Of a stretch of DNA of 12,139 nt, positions 1 through 5,995 are shown piece by piece. Made by a program: the position numbers and the translations under genes. The notes beneath the pieces are model-generated. The model was not told where the DNA came from. It worked only from the letters and a program-made list of their open reading frames with translations, and did not search any database. Source of the DNA: Anaerolineae bacterium (GTDB lineage: Bacteria; Chloroflexota; Anaerolineae; B4-G1); contig JAUWOI010000079.1 of the NCBI GenBank assembly GCA_030612185.1, positions 1 to 12,139 of the forward strand. Reading direction: 5' to 3'. The stretch's first letter is position 1. Every line of letters starts with the position of its first letter.

Positions 1-510
1 CACCATCACGCACCGTTCGACGGGCACGCCGAGCAGCCGGGCCGCGTGCCGGATAGGAGCCGGGTGGGGCTTGAGCCGCCAGGTGCTCTCGCGGGTCACC
101 AGCGCGTCGAAGGAGCCACGCAGGTTATACTGGTCCAGAAACGTTTCCGACTCAGCCAAACCTCGTGTGGTGACTACCGCCAGCCGGTAGCGCCCGCTCA
201 ATTCGGCGAGCATCTCCTCCACCCCTGTGATGATGTGAAAATCGGCCCGCGTGCGCAACCCGCGCCAGCGGCGGAGCCGGTCGGTGAAGGTATTTAGCGG
301 CGCATCCAGCCCCAGCACATCCAACAGCGTTATCAGCACGTTACCGGGGGTCTCGCAGGCCATGACCAGACGACGGGCGGCCCGCTGCGGGTGGGGCCAG
401 TGTAGCCGTTGCAGCCGGCGTATCAGCGCCTCCACTGCCTGGTCGTCGGTATCCATCAGCGTCCCGTCCAGGTCGAACAGAACGGCTTCCATCTTGTCTT
501 TATCGAGCAT
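1..510 (-). CDS. HAD-family hydrolase (phosphoglycolate phosphatase-like), 3' part missing
   Basis: The minus strand reads open from an ATG at 510 to the window edge (170 codons, no stop reached). The protein has the haloacid dehalogenase order of motifs: FDLDGTLMD near the N-terminus with the nucleophile and acid/base aspartates (D13 and D15), a cap region, motif II VVTTRG (T114 or T115) and motif III lysine in LKPHP (K147). The reading stops just before the expected motif IV acidic pair. HAD enzymes of this subgroup are cytoplasmic Mg-dependent phosphatases acting on small phosphate esters; the substrate cannot be told. The start may be 510 or the in-frame ATG at 492, which gives the more usual compact N-terminus; neither has a good Shine-Dalgarno. 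It diverges from the helicase gene across a 93-bp gap. Confidence 0.85.
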   Translation of the reverse strand, partial: MLDKDKMEAVLFDLDGTLMDTDDQAVEALIRRLQRLHWPHPQRAARRLVMACETPGNVLITLLDVLGLDAPLNTFTDRLRRWRGLRTRADFHIITGVEEMLAELSGRYRLAVVTTRGLAESETFLDQYNLRGSFDALVTRESTWRLKPHPAPIRHAARLLGVPVERCVMV

Positions 511-519
511 CTCTATTCT

Positions 520-548
520 ATTATATCATCTCTCTCAGAAGAACGCTA
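520..548 (-). promoter_or_regulatory. Putative promoter of the HAD gene
   Basis: On the minus strand a perfect TATAAT lies at 525-520. The -35 position (548-543, TAGCGT) is a poor match, so only the -10 is convincing. Transcription would start near 513, giving an almost leaderless mRNA if the ATG at 510 is used, or a leader of about 20 nt for the ATG at 492. Confidence 0.4.
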
Positions 549-557
549 CTCTTTAAC

Positions 558-586
558 TTGCACTCTCCTGGCTCACCGCTTATAAT
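558..586 (+). promoter_or_regulatory. Sigma70-type promoter of the helicase gene
   Basis: TTGCAC at 558-563 and a perfect TATAAT at 581-586 are separated by exactly 17 bases. The start site would fall near 593, leaving a leader of only about 10 nt before the ATG at 604. Confidence 0.7.
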
Positions 587-599
587 CCTGAGCAGGATT
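584..599. promoter_or_regulatory. Palindrome overlapping the helicase -10 box (possible operator)
   Basis: AATCCTG-AG-CAGGATT is a perfect 7-bp inverted repeat with a 2-bp centre. It starts inside the -10 hexamer and covers the expected transcription start, the position of a classical repressor operator. No regulator is identifiable in the window and I do not recognise the motif, so the function is inference. It could also be a short repeat. Confidence 0.4.
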
Positions 600-603
600 C
601 GCA

Positions 604-3174
604 ATGACCCTACCAGATGTCCTGAGCAATTTCCGGCAAGACCCGGCCTTTATGCGCTGCGTGACCGCCTGGGAGCGCATCCCGGTCCGGCCCGCTCGCG
701 TCGCCAACTGGCCGGCCGGGCTTGACTCGCGCCTGATCGCCGCCACCCACGACCGTGGCATCGAGCAGCCCTACACCCACCAGGCCCAGGCGGTCGAGGC
801 GGCGCTGACAGGGCAACACGTCGTTCTGTCCACCTCCACCGCCTCCGGCAAGACGCTGGCCTACAACCTGCCCGTCCTCCACACCATGCTCAACGATCCT
901 GCCGCCTGCGCGCTCTACCTTTTCCCGACTAAGGCGCTGGCCCACGACCAAATCTCCAATCTCCAATCCCAAATCTCCAATCTCCAATCTCCAATCTCTG
1001 TGCGCCCCTATGACGGCGACACCCCCTCCGCGCACCGCCCTGCTATCCGCCGCGAGGCCCACCTGCTGGTCACCAATCCCGACATGCTCCACATCGGCAT
1101 CCTCCCTCACCACACCCGCTGGGCGCGGCTCTTCAGCAACCTGCGCTACGTCGTGCTCGACGAACTCCACACCTACCGGGGCATCTTCGGTGGGCACGTG
1201 GCGAATGTGCTGCGACGGTTGCGCCGGGTGTGCCATTTCTATGGCTCCGCCCCCCGCTTCCTATGCGCCTCCGCCACCATCGCCAACCCGCGCGAGTTGG
1301 CCGAGCGGCTCATCGAAGCCCCTGTCACACTGGTGGACGACGATGGCGCTCCGCAGGGGGAAAAGCACTTTGTCCTCTATAACCCCCCGCTGGTGGACCC
1401 ACAACTCGGCATCCGGCGCAGCGCCGCGCTGGCGGCTAAGGACATCGCCGCACGCTTCCTCCAGGCCGACGTGCAGACCATCATCTTCGCCCGCGCCCGC
1501 CTGACCACTGAGGTGCTGCTGGGCTACCTGCGCGATTCCGTCGCCGCCGCCGGAGGCGACCCCCAGGCGGTGCAGGGCTACCGGGGCGGCTATCTCCCCG
1601 GCGAGCGACGCGGCATTGAGCGGGGATTGCGCGATGGAAAAGTACGCGGCGTCGTCGCAACCAACGCGCTCGAACTGGGGGTGGACATTGGGCAACTGAG
1701 CGCCTGCGTAATGACTGGCTACCCCGGCACCATCGCCAGCACCTGGCAGCAGGCCGGGCGCGCCGGACGGAGGGTGGGACTTTCGGTCGCGGTGTTGGTC
1801 GCCAGTGCACTGCCGCTCGACCAGTATCTAATCGCCCATCCGCGCTACTTCTTCGGCCAGCCGGTCGAGCAGGCCCTGCTTGACCCGGACAACCTGGCCG
1901 TTCTGGCCAACCACCTGGCCTGCGCGGCCTTCGAGTTGCCTTTCGAGGCTGGCGAGTCCTTTGGCAACTTCGGCGACGCGGGAGCGGTGTTGGACGTGCT
2001 GGCCGAGGAGGGTGTGCTGCACCAACGCACCGGTCGCTATACCTGGATCGGCGAGGGCTACCCGGCCGGTCGCCTCTCCCTGCGCACCAACACCCCCGAC
2101 AACGTCGTCATCCAGGATGTGAGCGACGATCCGCCGCAGGTGATCGGCCAGATGGACCGCCCCAGCGCACCAGTGCTGATCCACGAAGGGGCGGTCTATC
2201 TGCACGGCGGCACGACTTATGTCGTCGAGTCGCTGGATTGGGAGGGAGGTATCGCCCAAGTGCGGGCCGCCGAACTGGACTACTACACTCGCGCCTCGTC
2301 CACAACGGATGTGTGCATCGTTGAAGAGTACTCTCCTCGTCTCCTGATCCCCTCGTCTCCTGGTCGCGAAGACAAGGAGACCAGGAAACAAGGAGACACG
2401 GTGAGGAGTTATGGCGAGGTGCTGGTGAGCACACGGGCCACTGGCTATCGTAAGATCAAGCGCTACACCCACGAGGTGCTGGCTTGGGCGCCCATTGACC
2501 TGCCGGAACAGAAATTGCGCACTATCGGCTACTGGCTGGCGCTTTCCGAGGAACTCACGGCGCGGTTGCAAGAAGCCGGCGTCCTTCCGCCCCCAGCCGA
2601 CTATGGCCCCAACTGGCCCGCCCAGCGGGACGGTGCCCGCGCCCGCGACGGCTACCGCTGTCGTCAATGTGGCACGCCCGAACGGGAGCGCCGCCAGCAC
2701 GACGTGCATCACATCACGCCCTTCCGCGCTTTCGGCTACGTCCCTGGTGTCAACGATCTGTACAAACTCGCCAACCGGTTGGAGAACCTGATCACCCTCT
2801 GCCCAGCCTGTCATCGCCGCGTCGAGCGGACGCGGGGCGCGCGTGGGGCATTGAGCGGTCTGGCCCACCTGCTGCGAAACCTGGCCCCCCTGCACCTGAT
2901 GTGCGATTCCGGCGACCTGGGCTCGGCCGTGCAGTCCCGTGCCCCGGAGACGGGCCTGCCCACCATCACCCACTACGCCCGCGCGCCGGGCGGCGCCGGC
3001 CTGAGCGCACGCCTCTACGAACTCCACGACGAACTGCTAGAGGCCGCGCTGGATATGGTACGTCGCTGCCCATGCGCCGACGGCTGCCCCGGCTGCGTGG
3101 GGCCTGTGGGCGAAACCGGGCCCGGCACCAAAGCACTCACCCGCCAACTGTTGGAGGCTATTGTGGACGAGTAG
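604..3174 (+). CDS. MrfA/YprA-like DEAD-box DNA helicase with embedded HNH nuclease domain
   Basis: An 856-residue superfamily 2 helicase. Visible motifs: Walker A STASGKT (78-84), DELH box (186-189), SAT (223-225) and motif VI QQAGRAGRR (382-390). The C-terminus has four close cysteines (C822, C824, C828, C831), as in Bacillus MrfA (YprA), a 3'-5' helicase that acts with the nuclease MrfB in mitomycin-damage excision repair. Unlike MrfA (about 750 residues), an HNH module lies between the helicase core and the C-terminal domain: CRQC (686-689), HH (702-703), N728, CPACH (733-737). Two further oddities are encoded by repeat DNA: a QISNLQS 7-residue repeat (about 116-132) and a hydrophilic stretch (about 579-599) from a 59-bp palindrome. 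The ATG at 604 follows a promoter with a very short leader and no clear Shine-Dalgarno. The likely role is DNA repair or processing. The family call is firm; pathway and nuclease activity are inferred. Confidence 0.93.
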   Translation: MTLPDVLSNFRQDPAFMRCVTAWERIPVRPARVANWPAGLDSRLIAATHDRGIEQPYTHQAQAVEAALTGQHVVLSTSTASGKTLAYNLPVLHTMLNDPAACALYLFPTKALAHDQISNLQSQISNLQSPISVRPYDGDTPSAHRPAIRREAHLLVTNPDMLHIGILPHHTRWARLFSNLRYVVLDELHTYRGIFGGHVANVLRRLRRVCHFYGSAPRFLCASATIANPRELAERLIEAPVTLVDDDGAPQGEKHFVLYNPPLVDPQLGIRRSAALAAKDIAARFLQADVQTIIFARARLTTEVLLGYLRDSVAAAGGDPQAVQGYRGGYLPGERRGIERGLRDGKVRGVVATNALELGVDIGQLSACVMTGYPGTIASTWQQAGRAGRRVGLSVAVLVASALPLDQYLIAHPRYFFGQPVEQALLDPDNLAVLANHLACAAFELPFEAGESFGNFGDAGAVLDVLAEEGVLHQRTGRYTWIGEGYPAGRLSLRTNTPDNVVIQDVSDDPPQVIGQMDRPSAPVLIHEGAVYLHGGTTYVVESLDWEGGIAQVRAAELDYYTRASSTTDVCIVEEYSPRLLIPSSPGREDKETRKQGDTVRSYGEVLVSTRATGYRKIKRYTHEVLAWAPIDLPEQKLRTIGYWLALSEELTARLQEAGVLPPPADYGPNWPAQRDGARARDGYRCRQCGTPERERRQHDVHHITPFRAFGYVPGVNDLYKLANRLENLITLCPACHRRVERTRGARGALSGLAHLLRNLAPLHLMCDSGDLGSAVQSRAPETGLPTITHYARAPGGAGLSARLYELHDELLEAALDMVRRCPCADGCPGCVGPVGETGPGTKALTRQLLEAIVDE
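949..997. repeat. Tandem 7-nt repeat (CCAATCT)x7 inside the helicase gene
   Basis: Seven heptamers run without interruption: CAAATCT, CCAATCT, CCAATCC, CAAATCT, then three CCAATCT. Read in frame they encode a seven-residue repeat (QISNLQS, then QISNLQS with the last residue changed to P) between helicase motifs Ia and Ib, just before the conserved YDGDTP. Confidence 0.9.
2339..2397. repeat. 59-bp imperfect palindrome inside the helicase gene
   Basis: Two 27-nt arms (2339-2365 and 2371-2397) pair at 21 of 27 positions around a 5-nt centre GCGAA. Each arm also has an internal 16-nt period: CCTCGTCTCCTG recurs at 2335 and 2351, and ACAAGGAGAC at 2372 and 2388. It is read in frame as a hydrophilic, charged stretch just before the conserved YGEVLV segment. 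It looks like an inserted small palindromic element. Confidence 0.8.
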
Positions 3175-3176
3175 AA

Positions 3177-3203
3177 AACCCCGCCTCTCGGAGAGGCGGG
3201 GTT
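3177..3203. terminator. Bidirectional intrinsic terminator between helicase and FHA genes
   Basis: AACCCCGCCTCTC / GAGAGGCGGGGTT form a 13-bp GC-rich perfect stem around a single central G (a small loop in practice). It begins three bases after the helicase stop and lies 23 bases beyond the end of the convergent FHA gene. The run of A before the stem gives a U-tract on the minus strand; the plus strand has only TTCT after it. Confidence 0.85.
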
Positions 3204-3225
3204 CTGACGAGTATGGGGTGGTAGG

Positions 3226-3819
3226 CTAGAAAGGCCAGGTGGGGATAGGAATGCCAAAGTCACTCAACCTCTGCCAGAACGATGCTGGTGCATACCATAC
3301 CAACAAGGCTACCGCAGCGCATGCCAGGATGAGCACCAGACACCCACACCCGACCCACAGCCACGTCCTGCTTTTCTGCTCCTCGACCGGTGGGGATAGA
3401 GATGCAGCAGTAAAAGCCGGCAGCGGAGGCGGCGGAGGAACAGAAGGAGACGGTGCATAACTCGGTGACGGCGGCGCGGCAGCGGGTTGCCTGACGACAG
3501 TCTCGGTCGCGGTTATACCCACTCCATAGTAAGTCAAAGCCACCACATCACCCAGGCCGATCATGTCACCGCTGGCCAGCGTGTGTGACCCTGTCAGCCG
3601 CACCCCGTTGACGAACGTGCCATTCGTGCTCCCCAGGTCCTCAACCACCATCAGCCCCCCCTGGCGCACGATGCGCGCGTGCTGCCGCGAAACCTGCGGA
3701 TCGTCAATCGTTATGTCGTTGCCCGGATCTCGCCCCAGGCTAGTAGAGTCCTTTTCCAGGGAAAACGTCTGCCCCGGCTGAGGGCCCTGACTCATTACCA
3801 GCCGGAAACCATCTGTCAT
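3226..3819 (-). CDS. Membrane-anchored FHA-domain protein
   Basis: 197 residues. The N-terminal half is a forkhead-associated phosphothreonine-binding domain with its signature residues: GR (29-30), SRQH (44-47), GSTNG (63-67) and N71. A proline/alanine/serine-rich linker (about 112-145) leads to one hydrophobic segment (about 153-175) and a short aromatic tail ending PTWPF. The FHA domain is probably cytoplasmic, recruiting partners phosphorylated by Ser/Thr kinases to the membrane; no kinase or phosphatase gene is in the window. The ATG at 3819 has a clear GGAGGA Shine-Dalgarno (3830-3825) seven bases upstream through a run of A, and a consensus promoter at 3903-3875. The domain call is firm; the cellular role is unknown. 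Confidence 0.9.
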   Translation of the reverse strand: MTDGFRLVMSQGPQPGQTFSLEKDSTSLGRDPGNDITIDDPQVSRQHARIVRQGGLMVVEDLGSTNGTFVNGVRLTGSHTLASGDMIGLGDVVALTYYGVGITATETVVRQPAAAPPSPSYAPSPSVPPPPPLPAFTAASLSPPVEEQKSRTWLWVGCGCLVLILACAAVALLVWYAPASFWQRLSDFGIPIPTWPF

Positions 3820-3874
3820 TTTTTTCCTCCTCGTCGGCTTTACGCTGTACGTTCTATACCTTTACCCTGCACCC

Positions 3875-3903
3875 AGTATATGACAGTTGCCCTCTCTTGT
3901 CAA
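3875..3903 (-). promoter_or_regulatory. Consensus sigma70-type promoter of the FHA gene
   Basis: On the minus strand TTGACA (3903-3898) and TATACT (3880-3875) are separated by exactly 17 bases. The expected start is near 3868, giving a leader of about 50 nt. The -35 bases overlap the -35 of the divergent dipeptidase promoter. Confidence 0.75.
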
Positions 3904-3924
3904 ACTTGCTGCCTGTGGTACACT
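3897..3924 (+). promoter_or_regulatory. Putative extended -10 promoter of the dipeptidase gene
   Basis: TTGTCA (3897-3902) and TACACT (3919-3924) are separated by 16 bases, and TG at 3916-3917 makes an extended -10. Transcription would start near 3931 and run through the CATTG repeat tract into the dipeptidase ribosome-binding site. Confidence 0.55.
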
Positions 3925-3944
3925 TGCTACTGCTGATGTGTGCC

Positions 3945-3982
3945 CATTGTTCATTGTCTCATTGTTTCATTGTTCATTGAAC
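3945..3982. repeat. CATTG-core repeat tract in the dipeptidase leader
   Basis: CATTG recurs at 3945, 3952, 3960, 3968 and 3975, a period of 7-8 nt. The tract ends in ATTGTTCATTGAAC (3969-3982), which contains the palindrome GTTCA-T-TGAAC. It ends directly before the GGAGG of the dipeptidase gene. The same 14-nt end sits before trmD. Confidence 0.8.
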
Positions 3983-3994
3983 TGGAGGTACCCT

Positions 3995-5053
3995 ATGTAC
4001 ATCGTGGATGCTCACGAGGACATCGCCTGGAACGCGCTGGCCTTGGGCCGTGACGTGCGTCGCAGTGCACTCGAGACCCGCCGTCTGGAGCAGAATACCG
4101 GCGTCCCCCAGCGCAACGGCCTCTGCATGGTGGGCCTGCCCGAGTGGTTGACTGGTGGCATAACAGTCGTCTGTGGTACCATCTTTGCCTCGCCAGCCCG
4201 CCGGGGCTCCCCGGAATCCCACACCTATGCCACCGCAGAGGAAGCCCACACGCTGGGCCAGGCGCAACTCGATTTCTATCATCGCCTGGCTGACGAGTGC
4301 GACCAGATCGCGTTGATCAGGACCCGTGCTGACCTCGATGGCGTGCTGACCAGTTGGGAGAGCGAGACCACCCAAGTGGGCATCGTCCCGCTGATGGAAG
4401 GCGCGGACCCCATTCGCGAGCCAGCCGAGGCGGAACAGTGGTTCGAGCGTGGCGTGCGGTTGGTGGGTCTCTCGTGGCAGACCGGCTCCCGATACGCGGG
4501 TGGTAATGCCGCCCCTGGCCCACTCACCGACGCCGGGCGCGAACTGCTCGCCGTGATGGCCGACCTGGGTCTGATCCTGGACGTCAGCCACCTGGCCGAA
4601 GAATCGTTGTTCGAGGCACTAGACCGCTTCGAGGGCCGGATGGTCGCCAGCCACGCCAACCCCCGTGCCCGCGTGCCCGGCCCACGCCAACTCTCCGACG
4701 GGATGATCCGTCGCCTGGCCGAGCGGGATAGCGTCATCGGCATCGTGCCCTATAATCGTTTTCTGCGGCCTGATTGGGCGAAGGGTGATCCCAAGAATGT
4801 TATCACCGTCGCCGACGTGGCCGCTGCCGTAGACCACGTCTGCCAGGTGGTGGGTGCCGCAGCCCACGGGGGGCTGGGCTCCGACTTCGACGGCGGCTTC
4901 GGGGCCGAGAGCGCCCCGGCCGAGATAGACACCGTCGCCGACCTGGCCCGTTTTGGCCCGGCACTGGCCGAACTGGGATACGGCGAGGAAGACATCGGCG
5001 CTATTCTGGGGGGCAACTGGCTGCGCCTGCTGCGGGCGGCGTTGCCGGAGTGA
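3995..5053 (+). CDS. Membrane dipeptidase-family (peptidase M19) metallo-dipeptidase
   Basis: 352 residues from the ATG at 3995, chosen because GGAGG (3984-3988) stands six bases upstream and the family motif follows at once; the open frame extends upstream to 3887 but only through repeat-derived sequence. M19 enzymes hydrolyse dipeptides with a two-zinc centre in a TIM-barrel fold. The metal ligands are visible: H7 and D9 in DAHED, bridging E135 in LMEGAD, H199 in DVSH, H220 in SHAN. The catalytic aspartate D297 sits in GSDFDG, and the C-terminal GGNWLR is typical. The position where renal dipeptidase carries a substrate-binding histidine (LTH) appears to read LSW (W161), so specificity may differ. 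There is no signal peptide, so it is probably cytoplasmic. It could act on peptides imported by the downstream ABC transporter; that link is inference. Confidence 0.92.
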   Translation: MYIVDAHEDIAWNALALGRDVRRSALETRRLEQNTGVPQRNGLCMVGLPEWLTGGITVVCGTIFASPARRGSPESHTYATAEEAHTLGQAQLDFYHRLADECDQIALIRTRADLDGVLTSWESETTQVGIVPLMEGADPIREPAEAEQWFERGVRLVGLSWQTGSRYAGGNAAPGPLTDAGRELLAVMADLGLILDVSHLAEESLFEALDRFEGRMVASHANPRARVPGPRQLSDGMIRRLAERDSVIGIVPYNRFLRPDWAKGDPKNVITVADVAAAVDHVCQVVGAAAHGGLGSDFDGGFGAESAPAEIDTVADLARFGPALAELGYGEEDIGAILGGNWLRLLRAALPE

Positions 5054-5105
5054 CAACAACGGACTGAGAAATAAACGGAGGCACAAGCGTGTACAGACCG
5101 CGACT

Positions 5106-5134
5106 TTGACATCCTTCTGAAACTATGCTATATT
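5106..5134 (+). promoter_or_regulatory. Strong sigma70-type promoter of trmD
   Basis: TTGACA (5106-5111) and TATATT (5129-5134) are separated by exactly 17 bases, with an extended -10 TGC at 5126-5128. The start would be near 5141, leaving a leader of about 87 nt. No terminator is visible between the dipeptidase stop and this promoter, so read-through is also possible. Confidence 0.75.
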
Positions 5135-5189
5135 AGACCACAAGCAAGTAATCTGCATTTCCCAAGCCACCCTATCCGCTTGAGATTTG

Positions 5190-5227
5190 TCATTTGTTCA
5201 TTTGTCATCGTTAATTGTTCATTGAAC
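5190..5227. repeat. TCATTTGT / TTCATTG repeat tract directly before trmD
   Basis: TCATTTGT is tandemly repeated at 5190 and 5198, followed by degenerate units, and the tract ends in ATTGTTCATTGAAC (5214-5227). These 14 bases are identical to 3969-3982. The last base of the tract touches the trmD ATG. Confidence 0.75.
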
Positions 5228-5995
5228 ATGCATTTCGACATCTTCACCCTCTTCCCCACGATGTTTCGTGGCCCTTTGGAGGAAAGCATCCTCAAACGGG
5301 CCCAGGAGAGCGGTTGTCTCTCTGTCACACTCCATGACATCCGCGACTATGCCACCGATAAACATCACGTCACCGACGATGCCCCCTACGGCGGGGGTGG
5401 TGGAATGGTGATGAAGCCAGAGCCCATCTTCGCCGCCGCCGAAGCGATCCTGCCCCCCCCCAGCCTCCCCCGACTGCCGGACGGGGAGAGAGGGGGAGGC
5501 GCGGATGTACCGATCATTCTCCTGACTCCCCAGGGGCGGCTCTTTACCCAGGCCATCGCCGCCGAACTGTCACATCACCAACGTCTACTTCTTATCTGTG
5601 GGCGGTACGAGGGAATGGATGAGCGAGTGCGGCAACACCTGGCGACCGACGAAATCTCCATCGGCGACTACGTGCTCACCGGTGGCGAGTTGGCAGCACT
5701 GGTCATCATTGACGCCGTGACCCGTTTGCTGCCGGGCGTGTTGGGAGACCCCGGTGCTACTCTTGAGGATTCCCACGCTCGCGGGCTACTGGAAGGACCA
5801 CACTACACCCGCCCCGCCGTCTTCCGGGGCTGGGAGGTGCCGGAGATACTGCGTTCCGGAGACCACGCCGCCATCGCCCGCTGGCGTCGCGGACAGGCGC
5901 TCCGTCGCACCCTCGAGCGTCGCCCTGATCTCCTGCCGCGGGCGGATTTGACCCCACAAGACCGGGAGTTCCTGGCACAATTGGTAGATTGGTAG
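5228..5995 (+). CDS. trmD: tRNA (guanine-N1-)-methyltransferase TrmD
   Basis: 255 residues. TrmD uses S-adenosylmethionine to methylate N1 of G37 in tRNAs with a G36, which prevents +1 frameshifting; it is a cytoplasmic SPOUT dimer with a trefoil knot. Diagnostic segments: [10 protein letters not shown] at the N-terminus, [23 protein letters not shown] (125-134), [11 protein letters not shown] (144-154), R166 and catalytic D181 in LEDSHARG. These lie 12 residues later than in the E. coli enzyme, because the loop before IILLTPQG is enlarged (about 75-94) by a G/C-rich palindrome. The ATG at 5228 matches the family N-terminus but has no Shine-Dalgarno: a repeat tract abuts it. The last four codons and the stop are made by the ATTGGTAG repeat that follows. 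It is usually found with rpsP, rimM and rplS; here it stands alone with its own promoter. Confidence 0.96.
   Translation: MHFDIFTLFPTMFRGPLEESILKRAQESGCLSVTLHDIRDYATDKHHVTDDAPYGGGGGMVMKPEPIFAAAEAILPPPSLPRLPDGERGGGADVPIILLTPQGRLFTQAIAAELSHHQRLLLICGRYEGMDERVRQHLATDEISIGDYVLTGGELAALVIIDAVTRLLPGVLGDPGATLEDSHARGLLEGPHYTRPAVFRGWEVPEILRSGDHAAIARWRRGQALRRTLERRPDLLPRADLTPQDREFLAQLVDW
5463..5500. repeat. GC-rich palindrome inside trmD
   Basis: GCCTCCCCC (5463-5471) and GGGGGAGGC (5492-5500) are perfect 9-bp arms around 20 bases. The inner bases can form a further CTCCCC/GGGGAG pairing. A run of eight or more C precedes it. It encodes a Pro-rich then Gly-rich stretch that enlarges a TrmD surface loop. 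Confidence 0.75.

Noticed and set aside
1828..3027. 399-residue minus-strand open frame opposite the helicase
   Set aside because: Antisense shadow; the plus strand carries all helicase, HNH and zinc motifs.
3887..3994. Upstream extension of the dipeptidase
   Set aside because: It covers the promoter -35/-10 and the repeat tract; the ATG at 3995 has a Shine-Dalgarno and begins the family motif.
5054..5105. Terminator after the dipeptidase gene
   Set aside because: No inverted repeat of useful length is visible; the stretch leads directly into the trmD promoter.
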